Origin: Putridiphycobacter sp045110285
GTDB lineage: Bacteria; Bacteroidota; Bacteroidia; Flavobacteriales_D; Crocinitomicaceae
Direction: 5' to 3'
Length of the DNA: 64,000 nt
Assembly: GCA_045110285.1 (NCBI GenBank)
Contig: JBGCGA010000057.1
Span: 1-64,000 of the forward strand
Shown here: in pieces, positions 44,326-52,850 of the stretch
Layout of the letters: each line of letters begins with the position of its first letter
Position numbering within the stretch: position 1 is the stretch's first letter
Notes under the pieces: model-generated
Database searches by the model: none
Told to the model about the DNA's origin: nothing
Seen by the model: only the letters and a program-made list of their open reading frames with translations
Position numbers and translations under genes: made by a program

Positions 44326-44877
44326 ATGAAAAGCATTTTAGTCATATTTATTATCGGTTCTTCGTTCATGCTTTCAGCTCAAACCGATACGTCTTACATT
44401 CATCAACGTAAGAAAGCGGCTATCATGTCATTAGTTTTACCAGGTTCTGGTCAAATTTACAATGAATTTGGGCACCGAAAAGTGCAAGGCCGCAAAAACA
44501 TCTCTTGGTGGCGAGCGCCACTTTATATTGGTGGAATGGTTGCGACAGGATATTTTAGTTACATCAGTATTGACTCTGCAGCCATCTACAAAAAGGAATG
44601 GTTGTTTAGAGATGCTAACGGAGACAATATCAATCTATATCCTCAATTTAGTGGCATTCAAAAGAGTTATGTTCAAACCTTGTTTGAACGAAAAGCGCAA
44701 CACAGAGACTATGCCATTGCAGGATTTGCATTAGTGTATGCATTAAATGTTGTTGATGCTTTTATTGATGCACACTTTGTAACTTTTGATGTTTCAAATG
44801 ATCTTTCTCTTAATTTTAAGCCAAAGTATTTTGGTCGCTCGGAATATGGGATCTCATTATCGCTTAATTTTGATTAA
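44326..44877 (+). CDS. DUF5683 domain membrane protein
   Basis: This 183-residue protein has a signal peptide or N-terminal helix (about 1-18), then the DUF5683 hallmark near 23-45 (RKKAAIMSLVLPGSGQIYNE) followed by WWRAPLYIGGMVATGYF and a helix near 125-145. Its place right after parB, 9 bp from its stop, is typical in Bacteroidota, where dapB and lepB genes often come next. Those two genes are absent here: the convergent yceI gene follows. Function is unknown; it is likely envelope-associated. Confidence 0.85.
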   Translation: MKSILVIFIIGSSFMLSAQTDTSYIHQRKKAAIMSLVLPGSGQIYNEFGHRKVQGRKNISWWRAPLYIGGMVATGYFSYISIDSAAIYKKEWLFRDANGDNINLYPQFSGIQKSYVQTLFERKAQHRDYAIAGFALVYALNVVDAFIDAHFVTFDVSNDLSLNFKPKYFGRSEYGISLSLNFD

Positions 44878-44911
44878 AACGCTAATTGCTAATTTTCTAT
44901 TGTTTTCTGCA

Positions 44912-44941
44912 TAAAAAAGCTGCTCCAAAGTTGGAGCAGCT
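44912..44941 (-). terminator. Terminator after the yceI-type gene
   Basis: The 11-bp stem AGCTGCTCCAA/TTGGAGCAGCT lies 25 bp past the stop at 44967 and is followed on the minus strand by a T-run. Confidence 0.88.
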
Positions 44942-44966
44942 CATCCTATTTAGTCGTTTGGTAATA

Positions 44967-45629
44967 TTATTTTGTCACTTTCACATTAATGATAAATCCA
45001 ACCTCGTTGGCAATTAATCTGTCTGCAGGAACACCTTCACTTCCTTCAACATTGTAATTCATTCCCCACATTGTTCTGTCTATTGCAAATTGCTCAGATG
45101 AAATGGTTACCAAATCGTCAGTAGCATTTACATTAGCTTTAAAGCTAATACTTTTTGTTGAGTCTAAAATAGTTAAGTTTCCAGTAACCACTGAATTAAA
45201 GTCCCCTTCTGTTGCAGCTTCAATAGTTGCTAATTCAAACTTTGCAGTTGGATTTTCAGGTGCATTAAAAAAGTCCGGACCTGCAAGGTGACTTCTCAAA
45301 TATTCTGTTTTTTCTGCGTCGTCTTTAAAGTTTTCTACCGTTAATGTACTCATTTCAACGATTACTTCTGCACTTTCTACTTTACCACTGTTGACGCTGA
45401 CGTCTGCAGATTGTAACATAATTTTTCCAAAACGTGGCTCGATACCGCCTAAATGTGAAGCGAACCACTGAATATTACTACCTTCTTCAATATTTGTTAG
45501 CTTAATTGATTCAGCAGTTTCAGTTTTTTCAATTGTTAAAGCATCTTTTGCTTCTACTTCAGTTCCATTGTCTGTACATGAAGCAAAAACAAGGCCAAGC
45601 GCTACGGCCGAAAACATTAATTTTTTCAT
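44967..45629 (-). CDS. YceI-family lipoprotein
   Basis: This 220-residue protein has a lipoprotein signal (lipobox FASC near residue 17) and one YceI domain (about 40-218). The lipocalin-like beta-barrel phrases are visible: IQWFASHLGGIEPRFGKI, VIVEMSTLTVENFKDD, YLRSHLAGPDFFNA and NPTAKFELATIE. YceI proteins bind isoprenoid or amphiphilic ligands in the periplasm. The ligand is unknown here. It is single and has its own -7-type box at 45656-45663 and a terminator at 44912. Confidence 0.93.
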   Translation of the reverse strand: MKKLMFSAVALGLVFASCTDNGTEVEAKDALTIEKTETAESIKLTNIEEGSNIQWFASHLGGIEPRFGKIMLQSADVSVNSGKVESAEVIVEMSTLTVENFKDDAEKTEYLRSHLAGPDFFNAPENPTAKFELATIEAATEGDFNSVVTGNLTILDSTKSISFKANVNATDDLVTISSEQFAIDRTMWGMNYNVEGSEGVPADRLIANEVGFIINVKVTK

Positions 45630-45655
45630 TGTATATTTTTTCTAATTTGTGAGTG

Positions 45656-45663
45656 CAAAGTTA
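45656..45663 (-). promoter_or_regulatory. Predicted -7 box for the yceI-type gene
   Basis: The minus strand reads TAACTTTG, a match to TAnnTTTG, 26 nt before the start codon. Confidence 0.4.
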
Positions 45664-45825
45664 CTAATTGGTTGGAAAGATATTTTCGAAGAAGGCTAAA
45701 ATTCTCAATTTAAAAGTTTTTTTAACTTATGTTAAGCGAAGCCCATCACATTGAAAAACTGTTTTTTTAAAAGTTTAAAACATGATAAAGTAGTTTTTTT
45801 TTAACTGATTTGTAACCGTTTTTTG

Positions 45826-45841
45826 TCACCCATGTGGGTGA
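45826..45841. promoter_or_regulatory. Palindrome, candidate operator
   Basis: TCACCCA (45826-45832), a 2-nt centre and TGGGTGA (45835-45841) form a perfect 7-bp inverted repeat, flanked by T-rich left and A-rich right sequence. Its place between divergent genes suits a repressor or activator site; the protein is unknown. A tight-loop hairpin is another reading. Confidence 0.35.
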
Positions 45842-45955
45842 AAATTGTGTGTAACTGAATATATCACCCCTTTGATTAATGAAACAGTCCAAAAGAATTT
45901 TTAGCATTGTACCAAAGTTTAAAATTTGACAACTAAACCAAAAACACTTAAAGTT

Positions 45956-46519
45956 ATGAAAACAATGAAATTAATGCTTTTGCTTATGATGATTGGCCTT
46001 GTTGCCTCAGCATGTAATAAAGAAGAGGAGAAAGAAGAAGACAAAGAGGAGGAAGTAACACCCACCCCAGATCCGGACAGTAAGCTCACTGCGTTGCCAG
46101 CTGGAGATCAAACAGTAACAGGGAATATTAACACTGGAGAAATTTTAAGCGATTTGTCATGGGCTTGGAATAGTTCAATGGCTTGTTTTGTAGAGCCTGG
46201 CAAAGAATGGTTTGAAGGTAATCATGTGTTTTATCAAATTGACTTACCAGAGCAGTCCACAATTGAAATTACATTAGATTCTGATGAGGATATTGCTTTG
46301 TATGCGTATTCAAAAGGCGCAGGTAGTATGGTCATTCCTCCGGATATTTCTTCATGTGTGTCTTGCGAAGCAAGTCCATCTAATTCTACAGCAATACCAG
46401 GACAAAAATATGTATATTTAAACGCAACAACCAATCCATATTCAATTATTATTGGTGTTGCTGGTAAAGCAAATTTGACTGCTGGTGAATTTACCATGAA
46501 TATTGATGTAGAAAGCTAA
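45956..46519 (+). CDS. Lipoprotein of a tandem paralogue pair (copy 1)
   Basis: The 187-residue start at ATG 45956 (MKTMKLMLLLMMIG) is preferred over an upstream TTG at 45926. A signal with lipobox (ASAC near residue 19) is followed by an acidic Glu/Asp/Lys linker with TPTPDPD. The main domain is about 140 residues and beta-rich, with ILSDLSWAWNSSMACFVEPG, GNHVFYQIDLP, DIALYAYSKGAG and YLNATTNPYSIIIGVAG. It looks similar to pre-peptidase C-terminal-type sandwich domains, which is only a resemblance. Copy 2 follows after 16 bp. Cys residues at SSCVSC could form a disulfide. Confidence 0.8.
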   Translation: MKTMKLMLLLMMIGLVASACNKEEEKEEDKEEEVTPTPDPDSKLTALPAGDQTVTGNINTGEILSDLSWAWNSSMACFVEPGKEWFEGNHVFYQIDLPEQSTIEITLDSDEDIALYAYSKGAGSMVIPPDISSCVSCEASPSNSTAIPGQKYVYLNATTNPYSIIIGVAGKANLTAGEFTMNIDVES

Positions 46520-46535
46520 ATTAAAAATAAATAAT

Positions 46536-47063
46536 ATGAGAATTTCAAGAAAACTAGCATTTTTTGCTTTTAGCAGCCTACTTTTTATAGGGTGCAATAA
46601 AGATGATTCAAAGAACGGACTGACTGAACTGCCTGATGGCGATCAAACTATTACTGGTAACTTGTCGAACGGGGAAATTTTAAGCGATTTGTCGTGGGCA
46701 TGGAACAGTTCAATGGCATGTTTTGTTGAGCCAGGAAAGTCATGGTATGAGGGAAATCATGTGTTTTATCAAATAGATTTGCCTGAAAAGTCAACAATCG
46801 AAATTTATTTAACAGCAACAAATCCTGCAGATGATATTGCAGTATATGCCTACTCAAAGGGAGCTGGTGACAGAACAATTCCGCCTAATGTGACATCTTC
46901 CGTGTCCTGTGAAGCTTCTCCATCAAACTCTACAGCAATTAACGGAGAAAAGTACTTGTATCTTAATGCAGTTAACAATCCCTATTCAATTATAATTGGA
47001 GTTGCTGGAGCTACCGGTTTAACAAGTGGAGAGTATACGCTGAAAATTGATATCGAAAGCTAA
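46536..47063 (+). CDS. Lipoprotein of a tandem paralogue pair (copy 2)
   Basis: The 175-residue protein starts with MRISRKLAFFAFSSLLFIGC (lipobox at residue 20) and lacks the long acidic linker of copy 1. The domain matches copy 1 nearly throughout: ILSDLSWAWNSSMACFVEPG is identical, as are GNHVFYQIDLP and YSKGAG. It differs by one changed Cys (SSVSC in place of SSCVSC) and short inserts (TATNPADD). It is co-transcribed with copy 1 and ends at a strong terminator. Function unknown; the pair likely arose by recent duplication. Confidence 0.8.
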   Translation: MRISRKLAFFAFSSLLFIGCNKDDSKNGLTELPDGDQTITGNLSNGEILSDLSWAWNSSMACFVEPGKSWYEGNHVFYQIDLPEKSTIEIYLTATNPADDIAVYAYSKGAGDRTIPPNVTSSVSCEASPSNSTAINGEKYLYLNAVNNPYSIIIGVAGATGLTSGEYTLKIDIES

Positions 47064-47088
47064 TATTTGAATAAATATAATTATGATT

Positions 47089-47119
47089 AACCCATCAGTC
47101 ATCCGCTGATGGGTTTTTT
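47089..47119 (+). terminator. Terminator after the lipoprotein pair
   Basis: The 10-bp stem AACCCATCAG/CTGATGGGTT with a 7-nt loop is followed by a T-run. Confidence 0.92.
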
Positions 47120-47171
47120 GTTTAGTAACTTATTAAAAATTGATTATATCTTTAGTGTTTAAATCGGTATA

Positions 47172-48290
47172 ATGTTGTCATTTTGGGAGTCTGATTCTTT
47201 TACTAAGTATGATTTAGCTATTATTGGTTCAGGTATAACTGGGCTTTCAACTGCAATAGAACTAAAAATCAATTCACCTCAACTATCAGTTGTCATATTG
47301 GAACGGGGATTACTACCTACAGGAGCGAGTACAAAAAATGCAGGTTTTGCTTGTGTTGGTAGTTTAACGGAAATTTTGGACGACCTAAAAGTAATGTCAA
47401 GAACTGAAGTGTTTGATTTAGTGAAAATGAGACATGAAGGCCTAAATATTTTAAGAAGTAGGTTAGGGGATAGTACTATCGATTATCAGGAAAATGGTAG
47501 TTATGAATTATGTTTTAGCGACAAAGATTTATCGGAAGACATAGAAAATATCAATCAATTACTAAAGCCAATATTTAAACGTTCAATATTTAGTGAAGTA
47601 AAAAATACATTTGGCTTCAAAGGGAATGTAAAGAGCGTAATTAAAAGTAATGCGGAAGGCCAGATTGATACAGGTAAAATGATGAAGGGGCTTATTAATC
47701 TTGCGCAATCAATAGGGATTGAGATAAAGACTGGATTTGAGGTCAAGTCGATCGAAAATAAAGAGGGTTTTGTAAGTATTCTCAATAGTACTTTGACACT
47801 TGAAGTCAAACAAGTTTGTGTTTGCACCAACGCATTTAGCAAAAATTTGCTACCTGATGCTGATTTTGCGCCCGGCCGTGGACAAGTTTTAATAACTAAA
47901 CCGCTTGAAAAATTACCTTTTTCTGGTAGTTTTCATTTCGACGAAGGCTATTATTATTTTCGAACAATTGGTAACCGAGTTCTTTTTGGCGGTGGAAGGC
48001 AGCTGGATTTTAAAGGTGAAAGCACTGAAGTATTTGATTTAAATAATAATATTCAAAATGATTTAGAACAGAAATTACGCGAAATAATTTTACCAAATAC
48101 GCCATTTAAAGTCGACAGTCGTTGGTCAGGGATAATGGCATTCGGACCAAATAAAAAGCCCATTATTACACAGGTAAATAGCCGTGTTTTTGCTGCAGTA
48201 AGACTAGGTGGGATGGGAGTGGCTATTGGAAGCAAAGCAGGAGAGATAATGGCCGATTTGATGAATAGAAATCGATTGTCAAAGCCATAA
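47172..48290 (+). CDS. FAD-dependent DAO-type oxidoreductase
   Basis: The 372-residue protein has the dinucleotide-binding motif IIGSGITGLSTAIEL near 17-31 and VVILERGLLPTGASTKNAGF near 39-60, where the ASTKNAG phrase fits D-amino-acid oxidase-like flavoproteins. A later region has FAPGRGQVLITKP and, near the C-terminus, the FAD pyrophosphate phrase RLGGMGVAIGSKAGEIMA. It oxidises an amine or amino acid, or acts on a related substrate. The substrate cannot be told. It is convergent with menC and the last 12 bp overlap. No export signal. Confidence 0.88.
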   Translation: MLSFWESDSFTKYDLAIIGSGITGLSTAIELKINSPQLSVVILERGLLPTGASTKNAGFACVGSLTEILDDLKVMSRTEVFDLVKMRHEGLNILRSRLGDSTIDYQENGSYELCFSDKDLSEDIENINQLLKPIFKRSIFSEVKNTFGFKGNVKSVIKSNAEGQIDTGKMMKGLINLAQSIGIEIKTGFEVKSIENKEGFVSILNSTLTLEVKQVCVCTNAFSKNLLPDADFAPGRGQVLITKPLEKLPFSGSFHFDEGYYYFRTIGNRVLFGGGRQLDFKGESTEVFDLNNNIQNDLEQKLREIILPNTPFKVDSRWSGIMAFGPNKKPIITQVNSRVFAAVRLGGMGVAIGSKAGEIMADLMNRNRLSKP

Positions 48291-49280
48291 GTATCCTTCT
48301 TTGATGGTTAAAAACGGATTTACATTATTAGTGTATAACCCTCCAGTGCCCAGTCCTTGAGGGAGAGGGTTATTCTTCAATGCGGTGTATTGCGCTATAG
48401 CATTCAATCCAATATTACTTTCAAGCGCTGAAGTAACCCACCAGTCAATGTTTATTTTTTCAGCAAGTTCAATCCATTCATCAGTACCTGCAAAGCCACC
48501 AATTAAACTTGGTTTTAAAATAATATACTGAGGTTTTATTTTTTGTAAGAGTTTTTCTTTTTGTGTTTTTTCAGTAATTCCAATCAATTCTTCATCAAGT
48601 GCAATTGGGAGAGGGGTCTGTTCACATAATTTTTTCATCATTTCCCATTGTCCTGCCTTAATTGGTTGTTCTATGGAGTGAATTTCAAAGTCTGCTAGTT
48701 TTTTTAACTTATCTAACGCATCATTTTTATCAAATGCACCGTTTGCGTCAACTCGCAAAGTAATTTCAGAAGCCGAATAATGACTTCTAATGTATTTTAG
48801 AATTGATAGCTCAGATTCAAAGTCAATGGCTCCAATTTTAAGTTTAATGGTTGAGAATCCTGCTTTAATTTTTTCCTCAACCTGTTTGAGCATAAATTCT
48901 TTTGACCCCATCCAAATTAAACCATTGATGGAAATTTTATTTACTTCAGGCTCATATATTTTATAATTACCTCCTGACTGCAAATCCTGTAGGGCAGTTT
49001 CTATGGCAAACTGAATAGAGGGAAATGCAGCTAATGACTCAATGTTGGCAACAAAAAAGTCAATTTCATTTGCTACCTCTGCTAGTTTATTTTCATATTG
49101 GTCGCTCCAGTCTGGTGACAGCGTTTTGATAATTGAGGCTTCCCCTTTGCCTATTATGCTCGTATTGTTTTTGTTCCACAGTTCCAAAATCCATGAATCT
49201 TTACTAGTTAATACTCCTCTCGAAGTTCCACTTGGAGTTTTAAAGTTAAGGGTTAATTTATTGAATTTAGCTTGATACAT
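48279..49280 (-). CDS. menC: o-Succinylbenzoate synthase (enolase superfamily)
   Basis: The 333-residue enzyme dehydrates SHCHC to o-succinylbenzoate in menaquinone synthesis. The superfamily residues are in order: KLK of the TIKLKIGA motif near 157-160 (catalytic Lys pair), RVDANGAF (Asp ligand), SIEQP (Glu ligand), IALDEEL (Asp ligand) and ILKPSLIGG (catalytic Lys). The N-terminal capping domain is present (PSGTSRGVLTSKDSW). No other men genes lie beside it. A dipeptide epimerase is a less likely reading of the same fold. Confidence 0.87.
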   Translation of the reverse strand: MYQAKFNKLTLNFKTPSGTSRGVLTSKDSWILELWNKNNTSIIGKGEASIIKTLSPDWSDQYENKLAEVANEIDFFVANIESLAAFPSIQFAIETALQDLQSGGNYKIYEPEVNKISINGLIWMGSKEFMLKQVEEKIKAGFSTIKLKIGAIDFESELSILKYIRSHYSASEITLRVDANGAFDKNDALDKLKKLADFEIHSIEQPIKAGQWEMMKKLCEQTPLPIALDEELIGITEKTQKEKLLQKIKPQYIILKPSLIGGFAGTDEWIELAEKINIDWWVTSALESNIGLNAIAQYTALKNNPLPQGLGTGGLYTNNVNPFLTIKEGYLWL

Positions 49281-49317
49281 CTCTGTGTTTTAGATTCTAA
49301 AATTAGAAAAAAAAACG

Positions 49318-49325
49318 TACTTTTG
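49318..49325 (+). promoter_or_regulatory. Predicted -7 box for recR
   Basis: TACTTTTG matches TAnnTTTG but ends only 4 nt before the GTG start, so the predicted transcript would begin at or near the start codon. Confidence 0.4.
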
Positions 49326-49329
49326 ACGC

Positions 49330-49950
49330 GTGAATTTACCATCAAAACATCTTGACAATATTGTTGAACATTTTTCTTCGTTGCCTGGTATTGGAAAGAA
49401 AACAGCTTTAAGATTGGTGCTAAATCTATTGAAAAGAGACGAAGCTGAATTGTCCCAATTCGGAGAATCTCTTCAGAATTTAAAAACTAATATTTCAACT
49501 TGTAAAACCTGTGGTAATATTAGTGATGGCAATTTGTGTAATATTTGTACTCAGGGTAGCCGAAAGCAGGATCTAATCTGCGTGGTTGAAGATATAAGGG
49601 ATATCATGGCTGTAGAATCTACTGAGCAGTTTTTTGGACTATACCACGTGCTAGGGGGGGTAATTTCGCCAATGGATGGTATTGGTCCGAATGATCTAAA
49701 TATTCCTAACTTACTGAATAGATTAGAAAACGGTGAGGTATCAGAGGTGATTTTAGCTTTGCCAACAAATATGGAAGGAGACACCACCAACTTTTTTCTT
49801 TTCAGAAAACTAGAGCATTTTAAAGTTAAAGTAACAACTTTAACCCGAGGGGTATCTGTTGGTACTGAACTCCATTATGCGGACGAGCTAACTCTAGGAC
49901 GCTCGATCGTCAATCGAATGCCATTTGAATTTAGTATTTCAAAAAAGTAA
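49330..49950 (+). CDS. recR: Recombination protein RecR
   Basis: The 206-residue protein acts with RecF and RecO to load RecA at gaps. It has the helix-hairpin-helix (LPGIGKKTALRLVLNLL near 18-34), a four-Cys zinc finger (CKTCGNISDGNLCNIC near 58-73) and a Toprim domain (LICVVEDIRDIMAVE near 82-96). The start codon is GTG; no better ATG lies upstream, and the N-terminus has normal family length. The promoter-like box almost touches the start, which suggests a leaderless mRNA. Confidence 0.94.
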   Translation: MNLPSKHLDNIVEHFSSLPGIGKKTALRLVLNLLKRDEAELSQFGESLQNLKTNISTCKTCGNISDGNLCNICTQGSRKQDLICVVEDIRDIMAVESTEQFFGLYHVLGGVISPMDGIGPNDLNIPNLLNRLENGEVSEVILALPTNMEGDTTNFFLFRKLEHFKVKVTTLTRGVSVGTELHYADELTLGRSIVNRMPFEFSISKK

Positions 49951-50027
49951 GGACGCTTAATTATTGAATATTTCCGCCTTCACTGGAGATATAATGATTA
50001 AATTTGATGACTAAAAGTTCAGATTAA

Positions 50028-50972
50028 ATGCGCAAAATATTAGTGACAGGAGGAGCAGGGAATGTCGGAAGTGCTCTAGTTAATAAACTGTTGTTAGACG
50101 AAAATACATACATAGTAGTAGTAGATGATCTTTCTACAGGCTCCTTAAGCAAATTAAATTTAGAGCATCCTCAACTCAGTTTTGTAAAAGCCAATGTTAA
50201 CCACAGGGAAGATTTAGCTGAAGTCATGCTTGCCAATCATTTTGATTTTGTGTTTCATTTTGCAGCAATGGTCGGAGTGCAAAGGACACAAGATAATCCT
50301 GTTCAAGTTCTTGAAGACATTCAAGGAATCAGAAATATTTTAAACCTAAGTAAAAATACTGGTGTTAAACGATTCTTTTTTTCAAGTTCATCAGAAGTTT
50401 ATGGAGAGCCAGTTGTGATACCTCAAAACGAATCTACTACGCCTTTAAATAGTCGAATTCCTTATGCTGTGGTTAAAAATGTTGGGGAATCTTTTTGTCG
50501 TTCGTATCAAAAAGAATTTGGTTTAGATTATACCATTTTTAGATTTTTTAATACATATGGCCCGCATCAAACAACTGATTTTGTGATGGCTAAATTTATT
50601 GCCTTGGCATTGAAAAATGAACCAATTACTATATTTGGAGATGGCAGTCAAACACGCACATTTTGCTATGTTGACGATAATATTGATACTTGTTTAGCCG
50701 CCTTAAACGAAAACAAAATTGTCAATGATGTTGTAAACATTGGCGGGGATAAAATCATTACCATATTGGATTTAGCAAAAACAATTATAAAAGTGACAAA
50801 CAGCAAATCTGAAATTACATATTTGCCTCCACTTCCCCAGGGAGATATGACTAGAAGACAGCCTGATAACACAAAAATGAGGTCGATTTTAAACAGAGAG
50901 CTTTTAACCATTGAAGAAGGAATAAAAAAATTATTGAAGTCAGATGCGTTTTTGCGCGAAATAGGCGCTTAA
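50028..50972 (+). CDS. NAD-dependent sugar epimerase/dehydratase (SDR)
   Basis: This 314-residue protein is an extended short-chain dehydrogenase: GGAGNVGS near 8-15 binds NAD, FFFSSSSEVYGEP near 120-132 holds the catalytic Ser, and YAVVK near 145-149 is the YxxxK pair. GDGSQTRTFCYVDDNID is typical of UDP-glucose 4-epimerase or UDP-glucuronate decarboxylase relatives. It prepares a nucleotide sugar for the adjacent transferases. The exact reaction cannot be told. It opens glycan cluster 2, with a gap of 3 bp to the next gene. Confidence 0.9.
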   Translation: MRKILVTGGAGNVGSALVNKLLLDENTYIVVVDDLSTGSLSKLNLEHPQLSFVKANVNHREDLAEVMLANHFDFVFHFAAMVGVQRTQDNPVQVLEDIQGIRNILNLSKNTGVKRFFFSSSSEVYGEPVVIPQNESTTPLNSRIPYAVVKNVGESFCRSYQKEFGLDYTIFRFFNTYGPHQTTDFVMAKFIALALKNEPITIFGDGSQTRTFCYVDDNIDTCLAALNENKIVNDVVNIGGDKIITILDLAKTIIKVTNSKSEITYLPPLPQGDMTRRQPDNTKMRSILNRELLTIEEGIKKLLKSDAFLREIGA

Positions 50973-50975
50973 ATT

Positions 50976-52850
50976 ATGTGTGGAATTAACGGAATATATC
51001 GATTCGCAGGACAAACTTATCCAACAGATAAAATTACTGCAATGAATCAGGCTATAGCTCATAGAGGCCCTGATGCAGATGGGATTTATGAAGACGATTA
51101 TATTAGTTTAGGTCACAGAAGATTATCAATTATTGATACAGGGGATCGTTCAAATCAACCGTTTAAGTCAGATGACGGAAGATACGTACTTGTATTTAAC
51201 GGTGAAGTTTACAATTATCAATCATTAAAATCTCATATTCCAGACTATCATTTTAAAACCGATTCTGATACAGAAGTCGTTTTGGCGGCATTTATGAAAT
51301 GGGGTGAACAGTGTGTAAAACATTTTAATGGGATGTTTGCTTTTGCCATCTGGGACACAGTTGAAAAGTCGCTATTTATTGCTAGAGACAGAATGGGAAT
51401 TAAACCTTTATACTACCATTTAAATCAAAATGAAATTGTTTTCTCTTCATCAGTAAAAGCAATATTAGGTAGTGGTCTATTAGAACGCAAATTGAATGAA
51501 AATGGCCTGTCAGACTACTTAAGATTTCAAACCGTTCATGCGCCCTATACAATAATTAAAGATTTGTTTTCATTGCTACCAGGACAATTTATGGTTTTGA
51601 ATGATGAAAGACAAGAAATTAAAACGTATTGGAGTCCAGCTAAAAATTTTCAAATTGTTTCTGATAAAAAAAATGAAGTTTTAAAAAATATCAATTTAAA
51701 GTTGGGTTCTGCTGTTGAAAGGCGATTAATGAGTGATGTACCTTTTGGTGCTTTTTTATCAGGAGGGATCGACAGTTCAATTATTGTGGCTTTAATGGCG
51801 GAATCCAGAGAAACGTCTATCGACACGTTTTCAGTAGTTTTCAAAGAGGAAAAATTTTCTGAAGGACAGTATGCTAAATTAGTAGCGGATAGGTATAAAA
51901 CTAATCATCACGAAATAGAACTAACAGCAAATAATTTTAAGGAGTTAATTCCAAATGCATTGCAATTTTTAGATCATCCAAGTGGTGATGGATTAAATAC
52001 TTATGTAGTTTCGAAATATACTAAGCAAGAAGGTATTACAATGGCTCTTTCTGGCTTAGGTGGAGATGAAATTTTTGGTGGCTATTCAATCTTTAACCAA
52101 GTCCCAGACTTACAGTCTAAAAAATGGCTAGATAGTTTTCCGAATTATGCTCGAAAACAATTCGGAAATCTGTATCATGCTGTAAAGCGAAATGTTCCGT
52201 CCAGTAAAATAAAAGCACTATTAAAGCAAGAATATTTTGATACCGAATATATTCATCAATTTTACAGACAAACATTGATGGATAATCAAGTGGAAAGTCT
52301 ATTAAACGTAACTAATTTGCCATTAAATCGCTCATTTGAAATTGCTCATGAATTAATTGGGTATAAAACTCCCGGATGGTCATTACCAGCTCTCAGCAGA
52401 ATATCGGTAGCTGAAATGTCAACATATATGCATAATGTTTTATTGCGTGATTCTGATCAAATGAGCATGGCGCATGCCTTAGAGGTGAGAGTCCCGTTTT
52501 TAGATCATGAACTTGTGGAATATGTTTTAGGGATTCCTGATAGCATTAAGCGACCAATAACACCTAAACAGCTCTTGGTTGATGCCTTTAAAGATAAAAT
52601 ACCTGAAGAAGTATACAATAGAGAAAAAATGGGTTTTGTATTGCCATATAACAAGTGGATGCGGACAGAATTGAAGTCATTTTGCGAAGAAAATCTAAAT
52701 CATTTAAAAAATCTAAGTATTTTTAAAAATAAGGGGATAGATAAATTATGGCAGCAATTTTTATCAAATGATAAAAGGGTTACATGGTCAAGAATATGGC
52801 TACTGGTGGTTCTCGGAAACTGGGTTGAATTGAATAAGATAAATGGATAG
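50976..52850 (+). CDS. asnB: Asparagine synthetase (glutamine-hydrolysing), polysaccharide cluster 2
   Basis: This 624-residue protein begins MCGINGIYR, so Cys2 is the glutaminase nucleophile. The synthetase domain has FLSGGIDSS near 260-268 and LSGLGGDEIFGGY near 360. It is a second AsnB-family copy in the window, here between an epimerase and a GT4. As in cluster 1, placement in a sugar operon suggests amidation of a sugar acid rather than general Asn supply, which is inference. It overlaps the next gene by 8 bp (ATGGATAG). Confidence 0.93.
   Translation: MCGINGIYRFAGQTYPTDKITAMNQAIAHRGPDADGIYEDDYISLGHRRLSIIDTGDRSNQPFKSDDGRYVLVFNGEVYNYQSLKSHIPDYHFKTDSDTEVVLAAFMKWGEQCVKHFNGMFAFAIWDTVEKSLFIARDRMGIKPLYYHLNQNEIVFSSSVKAILGSGLLERKLNENGLSDYLRFQTVHAPYTIIKDLFSLLPGQFMVLNDERQEIKTYWSPAKNFQIVSDKKNEVLKNINLKLGSAVERRLMSDVPFGAFLSGGIDSSIIVALMAESRETSIDTFSVVFKEEKFSEGQYAKLVADRYKTNHHEIELTANNFKELIPNALQFLDHPSGDGLNTYVVSKYTKQEGITMALSGLGGDEIFGGYSIFNQVPDLQSKKWLDSFPNYARKQFGNLYHAVKRNVPSSKIKALLKQEYFDTEYIHQFYRQTLMDNQVESLLNVTNLPLNRSFEIAHELIGYKTPGWSLPALSRISVAEMSTYMHNVLLRDSDQMSMAHALEVRVPFLDHELVEYVLGIPDSIKRPITPKQLLVDAFKDKIPEEVYNREKMGFVLPYNKWMRTELKSFCEENLNHLKNLSIFKNKGIDKLWQQFLSNDKRVTWSRIWLLVVLGNWVELNKING

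Larger units (their letters stand above)
45630..45955. other. Divergent intergenic region with operator-like palindrome
   Basis: The 326-bp gap between the yceI-type gene and the lipoprotein pair is AT-rich. It holds the yceI -7 box (45656-45663) and a palindrome at 45826-45841. No ORF with coding features is seen. Confidence 0.5.

Noticed and set aside
42500..44900. parS site or replication origin near parAB
   Set aside because: I saw no GTTTCACGTGAAAC-type palindrome or DnaA-box cluster.
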